Source: Pseudomonas sp. GD04091
Lineage (GTDB): Bacteria > Pseudomonadota > Gammaproteobacteria > Pseudomonadales > Pseudomonadaceae
Direction: 5' to 3'
Assembly (NCBI RefSeq): GCF_029836165.1
Contig: NZ_JAOEBG010000019.1
Coordinates: 1-64,000, forward strand
Length of the DNA stretch: 64,000 nucleotides
Shown here piece by piece: positions 34,121 through 41,826 of the stretch. Position 1 is the first letter of the stretch. Every line of letters starts with the position of its first letter. The notes beneath the pieces were generated by a model, which worked only from the letters and a program-made list of their open reading frames with translations, made no database searches and had not been told where the DNA came from. The translations under genes and the position numbers were made by a program.

Positions 34121-34302
34121 AAAAAAACCACCGGCCCCGCTACCACGCGAATTGGGTGGCGACTGTACGCGAGGTGGTAGACCCGGGCGATTCCCAAACC
34201 AGGCAGGCTCGAAAGCCTCCCACGCACAGCCGCCATTGAACTGACATGGGGAATCGAATACCCGGGCTACCACACCCGATCGCCAAGTTATTCGGCGACG
34301 GT
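34121..34302 (-). promoter_or_regulatory. structured 5' leader with mutually exclusive stems (candidate riboswitch/attenuator)
   Basis: In the transcript of the DUF3077 gene (minus strand), reading 5' to 3': a small hairpin TCGCC/GGCGA (34,298-34,280); box A GTGGTAG (34,273-34,267); CCCGGG; CGATTCCC; a hairpin AGGCT-TTCG-AGCCT with a UUCG loop (34,218-34,205); GGGAATCG; CCCGGG; box B CTACCAC (34,180-34,174); box C GTGGTAG (34,146-34,140); GGTGG (34,132-34,128); T7 (34,127-34,121); then the SD. Box B can pair with A, giving a long stem together with the CCCGGG and GGGAATCG segments, or with C, but not both. GCCACC (34,160-34,155) can pair with GGTGG to form a terminator hairpin that conflicts with B-C. 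No known RNA class was recognised. Confidence 0.6.
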
Positions 34303-34584
34303 CTGGAGCCTAGAGGCAAGCGTTCCCACTGAGAAGGTAATGGCGGTCGACAGACTGCGTAGGATATTTCTCTGAATTCGAAATGGGCAGCCTTGGGAGG
34401 AAAAATCAGAAAGTCCTGAGGGTGCAGAGAATCCCTGTGGGAGCGACACGCGAGGGGTAGGGCCTCGCTTGACCGTGCCGGCTCTGAGGCGTAGCCTTTC
34501 TCCCTGAGGTTGTGCTGGTGCGCCGGTTGAGTTTCAAGTTATCCGGGCGAGCGCATCCTTACCCTTTGGCCGCTTAAGCGGCCA
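34303..34584. other. intergenic stretch upstream of the DUF3077 leader
   Basis: Presumably contains the DUF3077 promoter (minus strand), but no good -35/-10 pair is visible. It has a half REP at about 34,434-34,460 and ends in an 18-bp perfect palindrome at 34,567-34,584. No gene is evident. Confidence 0.5.
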
Positions 34585-34592
34585 TTATTTTT
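34567..34592 (+). terminator. perfect 18-bp palindrome with rightward T-run
   Basis: TGGCCGCTTAAGCGGCCA (34,567-34,584), then TTATTTTTT on the plus strand. As an intrinsic terminator it works for rightward transcription, although no rightward gene precedes it. On the minus strand it follows the stop codon of the orphan ORF directly but lacks a T-run. Confidence 0.65.
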
Positions 34593-35070
34593 TGGGCTTG
34601 TTTCTATCCCCTTTGGGCACGATGGAATAGAGCTCCGCCTTGGGCTTGCGGGCCGTCAGTTCAAAAATCGCCTCATCATAGATTTCATTGCCATAGCCAT
34701 CATTTCGGCCAATCGTGCTGCGAAGAGCGGTCATGTGCGTGGCACTCTTCCAGACCGATGTCGCTGCCAGCGCTGCCTTGATTTGCAGAACCATGTCATC
34801 AATGGTGTATCCGTCTCGTATCACCCGGCTTCTGTAGGCATGACTGCCAATGAAGACGATGCCCGGATTCTCAAGCTGGGGTAAATCCCGCCCTGCTTTC
34901 TGCCTGTTGATAGATTCGAACTGATCTGCGGTAAATCTGCCTATTTCCACCGCCCTGACCCGATGGTTGGACGCTAGCTGCTCTAGATTCGCCCTTATCA
35001 GGTATTCGGCATTCTCGAATAGCGGCATTGTTCCGGATGCTCCCGCCGATTTGCGACGCACGGCGAGCAA
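34585..35070 (-). CDS. orphan hypothetical protein of lower GC, possibly a detached C-terminal module
   Basis: A 161-aa frame (126 aa if ATG at 34,960 or 147 aa if ATG at 35,028 is used) with no recognised family. Visible: NPGIVFIGSHAYRSRVIRDGYTIDDMVLQIKAAL in the middle, then TALRSTIGRNDGYGNEIYDEAIFELTARK, and a basic end PKGDRNKPKK. It has no signal peptide or membrane segment. Base composition is visibly less GC-rich than the flanking core genes. The frame stays open about 40 nt upstream of the first possible start, reading TTFTTGTPTSSL back to a TAA. A fragment of a larger protein, such as a polymorphic-toxin C-terminus, is one reading; a plain accessory gene is another. No toxin family was recognised. 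Confidence 0.5.
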   Translation of the reverse strand: MLAVRRKSAGASGTMPLFENAEYLIRANLEQLASNHRVRAVEIGRFTADQFESINRQKAGRDLPQLENPGIVFIGSHAYRSRVIRDGYTIDDMVLQIKAALAATSVWKSATHMTALRSTIGRNDGYGNEIYDEAIFELTARKPKAELYSIVPKGDRNKPKK

Positions 35071-35146
35071 GCTAGAGGTAGGGGTTCCTGTAGTGAAGGT
35101 GGTGGCTTAGGACGGGTGTAGTAGGACGTTTCCCAATTGGATTAGT

Positions 35147-35270
35147 GGGGCCGCTTTGCGGCCCTTTCGCGACACAAGGCCGCTCCCACAGGTTACAGCG
35201 CCGAGCCTGAGAGCTGCGCTGTACCTGTGGGAGCGGCCTTGTGTCGCGAAACGAGGGCGAAGCCCTCGCC
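35147..35270. repeat. REP pair (inverted)
   Basis: Facing copies of GCGACACAAGGCCGCTCC and its inverse, with flanking GGGGCCGCTTTGCGGCCC and CGAGGGCGAAGCCCTCG stems, between the orphan ORF and tsaC. Confidence 0.85.
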
Positions 35271-35277
35271 AGCGGTA

Positions 35278-35835
35278 TCAGCCCGGGCGCACAACCTCAC
35301 CGGTCACCAGGTCGCGAATCAGGCTCGGGTTCTTCCGCCCACCCAACGCCCCACCCAGCACCATGTCCAGCTCGTTGTGGAAATATTGCTCCACCCGCAA
35401 CCGGCTCTTGGCCGCCGGCCGCCCGGCCGGGTTGCAGGAGGTGGAGATCAACGGCCCTACCAGCGCGCACAGCTCCCGCACCTGTGGATGATCGCTGACC
35501 CGCAGCGCCACGGTGTCGTGCTGCCCGGTCACCCACTCGGGCAGCAGGTCCTGATGCGGCACCAGCCAGGTGTTCGGCCCCGGCCAGGTGGCGCTCATGC
35601 GGTCGATCCAGTTCTCGGGGAAATCTTCAAACAGAAAGTCGAACTGGCGGATGTTGTCGGCGATCAGGATCAGCCCTTTATCCACAGGCCGCGACTTGAG
35701 CGCCAGCAGGCGATACACCGCGTCTTCGTTCCACGGGTCGCAGCCCAGGCCCCAGACCGCTTCCGTCGGATAGGCGATCACCGCACCCGCCTTCACCTCG
35801 CGCGCGGCTTGTTGCACACGCCAACTGCTCACCAT
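35278..35835 (-). CDS. tsaC: L-threonylcarbamoyladenylate synthase (TsaC/RimN)
   Basis: Makes threonylcarbamoyl-AMP for the t6A37 modification of tRNAs reading ANN codons. The 185-aa product matches the short TsaC form (no C-terminal Sua5 domain). Signatures: GAVIAYPTEAVWGLGCDP, ALKSRPVDKGLILI and GPLISTSCNPAGRPA. The ATG has GGAGAGACGG upstream. It lies 39 bp downstream of dprA. Confidence 0.96.
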   Translation of the reverse strand: MVSSWRVQQAAREVKAGAVIAYPTEAVWGLGCDPWNEDAVYRLLALKSRPVDKGLILIADNIRQFDFLFEDFPENWIDRMSATWPGPNTWLVPHQDLLPEWVTGQHDTVALRVSDHPQVRELCALVGPLISTSCNPAGRPAAKSRLRVEQYFHNELDMVLGGALGGRKNPSLIRDLVTGEVVRPG

Positions 35836-35874
35836 TTTCCGTCTCTCCGCATAAACGCCGTGCGCGCAGTGTAC

Positions 35875-36972
35875 TTAGCCGGCACGGGCAAACCAACGCC
35901 CGGCTTCATTGCTCACCCGGCCTTCGAGCTCCAGCTCGGTGAGACTGGCGAGCACCTGGGCCAACGGCAGGCCGCTGCTGTGGGCCAGCCCCTCGCTGGT
36001 GTGGGGGGCAGCGTGGAGCAGGGCGAGCAGGGGATGGGCGGGTTTATCCACAACTGCGGGCGGCAGGTTCTGCCACCCGCGCAGACTGTCGAGGATCTGC
36101 TCCACGCTTTCCACCAGCAGGGCACCATCGCGGATCAGCTGGTGGCAGCCCTTGGCGCCGGGGTGATGAATGGACCCAGGAATCGCGTACACCTCCCGTC
36201 CCTGTTCGGCGGCAAGCCGTGCGGTGATCAACGAGCCGCTGGCCAGGCTGGCCTCGACCACCAGCACACCCAGCGACAAGCCGCTGATGATCCGGTTGCG
36301 ACGCGGGAAGTTGCCGGCCAGCGGCCCGGCGTCCAGCGGGTACTCGGAAACCAGCACGCTGCCACTGTCGAGCATGGCTCGTGCCAAGTCACGGTGGCGC
36401 TGTGGATAAAGTTTTTGCAGCCCCGTGCCGAGCACCCCGATGGTGCGTCCTCCAGCTTTCACAGCGGCCCGATGAGCGGCACCGTCGACGCCCAGCGCGA
36501 GCCCGCTGGTGATGGTGAAACCGGCCTGGGAAAGGCAGCGGGAAAACGCGGCTGCGGTATCCAGCGCCGGGGGTGAAGCACGCCGGCTGCCCACGATCGC
36601 CAGCTGTGGGCGCTCGAGCAAGTCGGGCTCGCCAGCGACGAACAACAGCGGCGGCGGATCGTCTATCTCGGCCAGCAACGCCGGGTAGCCAGCCCCGTCC
36701 CACATCAGTAAATGCTGGCCAGGACGCTCTAGCCAGCGTATTGCAGCCAATGCGCCATCGCGCACTTGCGGGCTGCGCCGGGCGTCTATACTGGCAGCCT
36801 TCAGCCCCAACGCCTGCCAGGCACTGGCCGGCGCGCTGAGTGCCGACGAGGCACTGCCGAACGCTTCGATGAGGGTATGGAAACGACGCAAGCCAATATC
36901 CGGAAGGCTATGAAGACGCAGTCGCGCCTCCAGTTCCGCAGGCGGACAAGGCGACGAACGGGATGGGTTCAT
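35875..36972 (-). CDS. dprA: DNA-processing protein DprA/Smf
   Basis: A single-stranded DNA binding protein that loads RecA during natural transformation. The 365-aa product has an N-terminal SAM-like region, the Rossmann-type core (QLAIVGSRRASPPALDTA, TITSGLALGVDGAAHRAAV, GLQKLYPQRHRDLA, SEYPLDAGPLAGNFPRRNRIISGLS) and a C-terminal winged-helix domain of the DprA type. AAGGA lies 9 nt before the ATG. The intergenic region to def holds no LysM gene (see findings). Confidence 0.95.
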   Translation of the reverse strand: MNPSRSSPCPPAELEARLRLHSLPDIGLRRFHTLIEAFGSASSALSAPASAWQALGLKAASIDARRSPQVRDGALAAIRWLERPGQHLLMWDGAGYPALLAEIDDPPPLLFVAGEPDLLERPQLAIVGSRRASPPALDTAAAFSRCLSQAGFTITSGLALGVDGAAHRAAVKAGGRTIGVLGTGLQKLYPQRHRDLARAMLDSGSVLVSEYPLDAGPLAGNFPRRNRIISGLSLGVLVVEASLASGSLITARLAAEQGREVYAIPGSIHHPGAKGCHQLIRDGALLVESVEQILDSLRGWQNLPPAVVDKPAHPLLALLHAAPHTSEGLAHSSGLPLAQVLASLTELELEGRVSNEAGRWFARAG

Positions 36973-37180
36973 GGTGGATCATCCTTGATCGGCAGGGGGC
37001 CAGATACGTGGCACAACCTGTGGATAACTTTGTGAGTAACACTTTGAAAAGCTGTCCATGAAATGGCAGCTATCAAGCCCATAGAGACCCTAGCCAAGCT
37101 TCACAGGTGCCGAACGCCCCATTTCCCTTTATTATGTGTGCTCAGTTTTCAACCGACCGCACAGTGACTGCCTGACCACC

Positions 37181-37687
37181 ATGGCCATTTTGAACATTCT
37201 CGAATTCCCCGATCCGCGCCTGCGCACCGTTGCCAAACCGGTAACCGAGTTCGACGACGCCCTGCGCCAGCTGATCGACGACATGTTCGAGACCATGTAC
37301 GAGGCGCCCGGCATCGGCCTGGCCGCCACCCAGGTCAACGTGCACAAGCAGGTCGTGGTGATGGACCTGAGCGAAGACCGCAGCGAGCCACGGGTGTTCA
37401 TCAACCCCACGGTCGAGGAGCTGACCCACGACATGGGCCAGTACCAGGAAGGCTGCCTGTCGGTGCCCGGCTTCTACGAGAACGTCGACCGCCCACTGCG
37501 CGTGCGGGTCAAGGCCCAGGACCGCGACGGCAAGCCCTACGAGCTGGAGGCCGAAGGTTTGCTGGCGGTGTGCGTGCAGCACGAGTTCGATCACCTCAAC
37601 GGCAAGCTGTTCGTCGACTACCTGTCCCAGCTCAAACGCGACCGGATCAAGAAGAAGCTGGAAAAGCAGCACCGCCAGCAAGCCTGA
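37181..37687 (+). CDS. def: peptide deformylase
   Basis: Removes the formyl group from new polypeptides. The 168-aa product has all three motifs: GIGLAATQ, EGCLS and HEFDH, with the metal held by Cys and the two His. ATG at 37,181 gives the standard start MAILNILEFPDPRLR. It is first of the rightward def-fmt-rsmB-trkA series, but an intrinsic terminator follows it. Confidence 0.97.
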   Translation: MAILNILEFPDPRLRTVAKPVTEFDDALRQLIDDMFETMYEAPGIGLAATQVNVHKQVVVMDLSEDRSEPRVFINPTVEELTHDMGQYQEGCLSVPGFYENVDRPLRVRVKAQDRDGKPYELEAEGLLAVCVQHEFDHLNGKLFVDYLSQLKRDRIKKKLEKQHRQQA

Positions 37688-37701
37688 TCCCCACCTTCCA
37701 G

Positions 37702-37732
37702 AAGGCTTGCTCCGGCAAGCCTTTTTCTTTTT
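37702..37732 (+). terminator. intrinsic terminator between def and fmt
   Basis: 9-bp perfect stem AAGGCTTGC / GCAAGCCTT with a TCCG tetraloop, then TTTCTTTTT. It sits 14 bp after the def stop codon and 18 bp before fmt, so it should reduce readthrough into fmt. Confidence 0.85.
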
Positions 37733-37749
37733 GAAGAAGCGAGAACTCC

Positions 37750-38682
37750 ATGCGCATCGTCTTCGCAGGCACTCCAGAGTTTGCCGCCGAACACCTCAAG
37801 GCCCTGCTCGACAGCCCGTACGAGATCGTGGCCGTCTACACCCAGCCCGACCGCCCGGCCGGCCGTGGCCAGAAGCTGATGCCGAGCGCAGTGAAGGCGC
37901 TGGCCGTGGCCCATGACATCCCGGTGTACCAGCCGCAGACCCTGCGCAATGCCGATGCACAAGCCGAACTCGCCGCACTGAAGCCAGACCTGATGGTGGT
38001 GGTCGCCTATGGGCTGATCCTGCCCCAGGCCGTGCTGGACATCCCGCGCCTGGGTTGCATCAACAGCCACGCCTCCCTGCTGCCACGCTGGCGCGGCGCG
38101 GCGCCGATCCAGCGCGCCGTGGAAGCCGGCGACGCCGAGAGCGGCGTGACCGTGATGCGCATGGAAGCGGGCCTGGATACCGGCCCGATGCTGCTCAAGG
38201 TGATCACGCCGATCAGCGCAGAGGACACCGGCGGCACCCTTCACGACCGCCTCGCCGCCATGGGCCCGGGCGCCGTGGTGCAGGCCATTGCGGGCCTGGC
38301 CGATGGCAGCCTGCAAGGTGAAGTACAGGACGATGCCCTGGCCACTTATGCACACAAGCTGAACAAGGACGAGGCGCGCATCGACTGGAGCCGCCCGGCC
38401 GTCGAGTTGGAGCGTCTGATCCGTGCCTTCAACCCGTGGCCGGTATGCCACAGCACCCTCGACGGCGAAAGCGTGAAGGTGCTGGCCGCCAACTTGTCCA
38501 CAGGCAAGGGCACCCCGGGCGAAATCCTCTCCGCCAGCAAGGACGGCCTGGTCGTAGCCTGCGGTGACGGCGCCCTGAGCCTGACCCGCCTGCAGCTGCC
38601 AGGCGGCAAGGCCCTGGCCTTCAGCGACCTGTTCAACAGCCGCCGCGAGAAGTTCGCCAGCGGCAAGGTACTCGGCCAATGA
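37750..38682 (+). CDS. fmt: methionyl-tRNA formyltransferase
   Basis: Formylates initiator Met-tRNA using 10-formyl-THF. The 310-aa product has the formyltransferase N-terminus (MRIVFAGTPEFAAEHLKALL), the catalytic region INSHASLLPRWRGAAPIQRAV and the C-terminal tRNA-binding domain. It overlaps rsmB by ATGA. Confidence 0.97.
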   Translation: MRIVFAGTPEFAAEHLKALLDSPYEIVAVYTQPDRPAGRGQKLMPSAVKALAVAHDIPVYQPQTLRNADAQAELAALKPDLMVVVAYGLILPQAVLDIPRLGCINSHASLLPRWRGAAPIQRAVEAGDAESGVTVMRMEAGLDTGPMLLKVITPISAEDTGGTLHDRLAAMGPGAVVQAIAGLADGSLQGEVQDDALATYAHKLNKDEARIDWSRPAVELERLIRAFNPWPVCHSTLDGESVKVLAANLSTGKGTPGEILSASKDGLVVACGDGALSLTRLQLPGGKALAFSDLFNSRREKFASGKVLGQ

Positions 38683-39989
38683 ACCCACGCCTGGCCGCCG
38701 CCCGTGCCCTGGCCGCCGTGCTCAGCGGCAAGGCCTCGCTGAACAGCTCGTTGCCGACGCAACTGGACAAGGTCGAAGAGCGCGACCGTGGTCTCACTCA
38801 AGACCTGGCTTTCGGCACCGCCCGCTGGCAGCCGCGCCTCGACCTGCTGGCCGCGCAACTGCTGCAGAAGCCGTTCAAAGCCGCCGACGCCGATGTGCAG
38901 GCGCTGCTGCTGGTCGGCCTGTACCAGCTGTTCTACACGCGCATCCCGGCCCACGCCGCCATCGGCGAAACGGTCGGCTGCGCGGACAAACTCAAGAAAC
39001 CGTGGGCCAAGGGCCTGCTCAATGCCGTGCTGCGCCGCGCCCAGCGTGAAGGCGAGGAACTGCTCGCCAGCATGGAGCGCGACCCGGTGGTGCGCACCGC
39101 TCACCCGCGCTGGCTGCAGAAGTCGCTGAAAGCCTTCTGGCCGGAGCAGTGGGAAGCCATCTGCGCTGCCAACAACGCCCACCCGCCGATGATCCTGCGG
39201 GTCAATCGCCGCCATCACGGCCGCGACGCCTACCTGGCGCTGCTGGCCGAGGCCGGCATCCAGGCCAGTGCCTGCCAGTTCAGCCGCGACGGTATCGTCC
39301 TGGCCGAGGCCTGCGACGTGCGTGGCCTGCCGGGCTTCGCCGAGGGTTGGGTGAGCGTGCAGGACGAGGCCGCGCAGCTGTCCGCCAACCTGCTCGAACT
39401 GGCCCCCGGCCAGCGCGTGCTCGATGCCTGCTGCGCCCCCGGCGGCAAGACCTGCCACCTGCTCGAAGCCGAGCCGGGCCTGGCCCACATGGTCGCCATC
39501 GACCTGGAAGCCAAGCGCCTGGCCCGCGTGCGCGAGAACCTCGACCGCCTCAAGCTGGACGCCGAGCTGATCGCCTGCGATGCCCGTGACACGGCCAGCT
39601 GGTGGGACGGCAAGCCGTTCCAGCGCATCCTGCTCGACGCGCCGTGCTCGGCCACCGGCGTGATCCGCCGCCACCCGGACATCAAGCTGACCCGCCAGGC
39701 CGAGGACATCCCGGCCCTGGCCGCGCTGCAAGGTGAGCTGCTCGACGCCCTGTGGCCGACCCTGGAAGTGGGCGGCATGCTGCTCTACGCCACCTGCTCG
39801 AGCCTGCCGACCGAGAACACCGAAGTGATCGACGCCTTCCTCGCCCGCACCCCCGGGGCTCGCGAGCTGGACCTGGCTACCGAAGCCGGCCTGCGCCAAC
39901 CCCATGGCCGCCAGTTGCTGGCCCAGGAAGGCGGCCACGACGGGTTCTACTATGCCAAGCTGATCAAGATCGCCGCCTCGCGCGGGTAA
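38679..39989 (+). CDS. rsmB: 16S rRNA m5C967 methyltransferase
   Basis: SAM-dependent cytosine-5 methyltransferase (Sun/Fmu). The 436-aa product has an N-terminal NusB-like RNA-binding domain (about residues 1-140). The catalytic domain has the SAM loop LDACCAPGGKTCHLLE and the two catalytic cysteines in DAPCSATGVIRRHPDIK and LLYATCSSLPTEN. It is coupled to fmt. Confidence 0.97.
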   Translation: MNPRLAAARALAAVLSGKASLNSSLPTQLDKVEERDRGLTQDLAFGTARWQPRLDLLAAQLLQKPFKAADADVQALLLVGLYQLFYTRIPAHAAIGETVGCADKLKKPWAKGLLNAVLRRAQREGEELLASMERDPVVRTAHPRWLQKSLKAFWPEQWEAICAANNAHPPMILRVNRRHHGRDAYLALLAEAGIQASACQFSRDGIVLAEACDVRGLPGFAEGWVSVQDEAAQLSANLLELAPGQRVLDACCAPGGKTCHLLEAEPGLAHMVAIDLEAKRLARVRENLDRLKLDAELIACDARDTASWWDGKPFQRILLDAPCSATGVIRRHPDIKLTRQAEDIPALAALQGELLDALWPTLEVGGMLLYATCSSLPTENTEVIDAFLARTPGARELDLATEAGLRQPHGRQLLAQEGGHDGFYYAKLIKIAASRG

Positions 39990-40015
39990 AGAACAAAAAG
40001 GGTAGGGAGTAGCGG

Positions 40016-41389
40016 ATGAAGATCATCATCCTCGGCGCAGGCCAGGTAGGCGGTACGTTGGCAGAGCACCTGGCCAGCGAAGCCAACGACATCACTGTGG
40101 TCGATACCGACAGCGAGCGCCTGCGCGACCTCGGCGACCGCCTGGACATCCGCACCGTGCAAGGCCGCGCCTCGCTGCCGACGGTGCTGCGCCAGGCCGG
40201 CGCCGACGACGCCGACATGCTGGTGGCGGTGACCAACAGCGACGAGACCAACATGGTCGCCTGCCAGGTGGCCTACTCGCTGTTCCACACCCCGACCAAG
40301 ATCGCCCGGGTACGCGAATCGGCCTACCTCACCCGCGAAGAACTGTTCGACAACGACCACATCCCGGTGGACGTGCTGATCAGCCCCGAGCAGGTGGTGA
40401 CCAACTACATCAAGCGCCTGATCGAACACCCGGGCTCGCTGCAGGTGATCGACTTCGCCGAGGGCAAGGCCCAGCTGGTGGCGGTCAGGGCCTACTACGG
40501 CGGCCCGCTGGTAGGCCAGCAACTGCGCCAGATCCGTGCCCACATGCCCAACGTCGACACCCGTGTGGCGGCGATCTTCCGTCGCGATCGGCCAATCACG
40601 CCCCAGGGCGACACGGTGATCGAGGCCGACGACGAGGTGTTCTTCATCGCCGCGAAGAAGGACATCCGCGCGGTGATGGGCGAGCTGCGCCGTATCGACG
40701 AGACCAACAAGCGCGTGGTCATCGCCGGTGGCGGGCAGATCGGCGAGCGCCTGGCCGAGGCCATCGAAAGCCGCTACCAGGTAAAGATCATCGAGATGAA
40801 CCCGGCGCGCTGCCGCCACCTCTCCGATACGCTGGAGAGCACCGTGGTGCTGCAGGGCAGCGCCTCGGACAAAGACCTGATGCTCGAGGAAAACATCGCC
40901 GACGCCGACATCTTCCTGGCCCTGACCAACGACGACGAGGCCAACATCATGTCGTCGCTGCTGGCCAAGCGCCTGGGCGCGCGCAAGGTGATGACCATCA
41001 TCAACAACCCGGCTTATGTAGACCTGGTGCAAGGCGGCGAGATCGACATCGCCATCAGCCCGCAGCTGGCCACCATCGGTACCCTGCTGGCCCACGTGCG
41101 CCGGGGCGATATCGTCAGCGTGCACTCGCTGCGCCGCGGCGCGGCCGAGGCCATCGAGGCGGTGGCCCATGGCGATTCGAAGTCGAGCAAGGTGGTGGGC
41201 AAGGCCATCGAGGACATCTCGCTGCCGCCGGGCACCACCATCGGCGCGATCATTCGCGACGAGGAGGTGCTGATCGCCCATGACGACACGGTGATCGAAT
41301 CCGGCGACCATGTGATCCTGTTCGTTGTGGATAAAAAGCATATCCGGGACGTGGAGAAACTGTTCCACGTGGGCCTGAGTTTCTTCTAG
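40016..41389 (+). CDS. trkA: Trk system potassium uptake regulatory protein TrkA
   Basis: The NAD-binding peripheral subunit that gates TrkH/TrkG potassium channels. The 457-aa product contains two RCK_N/RCK_C units: MKIIILGAGQVGGTLAEHLA at the start and RVVIAGGGQIGERLAEAIE at about residue 233. GGGTAGGGAGTAGCGG precedes the ATG. Its 3' end contains a half-matching parS-like sequence (about 41,361-41,376). Confidence 0.97.
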   Translation: MKIIILGAGQVGGTLAEHLASEANDITVVDTDSERLRDLGDRLDIRTVQGRASLPTVLRQAGADDADMLVAVTNSDETNMVACQVAYSLFHTPTKIARVRESAYLTREELFDNDHIPVDVLISPEQVVTNYIKRLIEHPGSLQVIDFAEGKAQLVAVRAYYGGPLVGQQLRQIRAHMPNVDTRVAAIFRRDRPITPQGDTVIEADDEVFFIAAKKDIRAVMGELRRIDETNKRVVIAGGGQIGERLAEAIESRYQVKIIEMNPARCRHLSDTLESTVVLQGSASDKDLMLEENIADADIFLALTNDDEANIMSSLLAKRLGARKVMTIINNPAYVDLVQGGEIDIAISPQLATIGTLLAHVRRGDIVSVHSLRRGAAEAIEAVAHGDSKSSKVVGKAIEDISLPPGTTIGAIIRDEEVLIAHDDTVIESGDHVILFVVDKKHIRDVEKLFHVGLSFF

Positions 41390-41400
41390 GAGGGCAAGGC

Positions 41401-41709
41401 ATGCGCGAATCGCTGGAGAAGATGCTGGCCAAGGGTGTGGATAACCCGCTGCTGAGGTTCGGGCTGGGCAAGGCCTGGCTGGACGAGGGCAATGGGGCTG
41501 AAGCGGCGGTGCACCTGGCGGCTTGCGTGCGGCAGGATCCGAAGTACTCGGCGGCGTGGAAGCTGCTGGGGAAGGCGTATCAGTTGAGCGGCGATCTGGC
41601 TGGCGCGCGCAAGGCCTGGGAAGAGGGGATCGTCGCGGCGCAGGCCCATGGCGACAAGCAGGCCGAGAAAGAGATGACGGTTTTTCTCAAAAAACTGAAC
41701 AAGGTCTGA
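41401..41709 (+). CDS. small TPR protein
   Basis: A 102-aa cytoplasmic protein composed of TPR-like helical repeats (PLLRFGLGKAWLDEGNGAEAAVHLAACVRQDPKYSAAWKLLGKAYQLSGDLAGARKAWEEGI). It probably mediates protein contacts; the partner is unknown. It follows trkA by 11 bp with GGAGGG before the ATG, the same neighbour as in other pseudomonads. Confidence 0.88.
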   Translation: MRESLEKMLAKGVDNPLLRFGLGKAWLDEGNGAEAAVHLAACVRQDPKYSAAWKLLGKAYQLSGDLAGARKAWEEGIVAAQAHGDKQAEKEMTVFLKKLNKV

Positions 41710-41715
41710 AATAGC

Positions 41716-41819
41716 CGGGGCTGCTTTGCAGCCCATCGCGACACAAGGCCGCTCCTACAGGGGATTGCGGTCGCCTGTGGGAGCGGCCTTGCGTCGCGAA
41801 AGGGGCGCGAAGCACCCCC
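41716..41819. repeat. REP pair (inverted) between convergent genes
   Basis: Facing copies of GCGACACAAGGCCGCTCC and GGAGCGGCCTTGCGTCGC, with small flanking stems, at the ends of the TPR gene and lpxL. Confidence 0.85.
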
Positions 41820-41826
41820 AACAATC

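Noticed and set aside
34188..34256. tRNA-like reading of the TTCGATTCC segment in the DUF3077 leader
   Set aside because: The T-arm resemblance is local only; no acceptor, D or anticodon arms can be folded around it.
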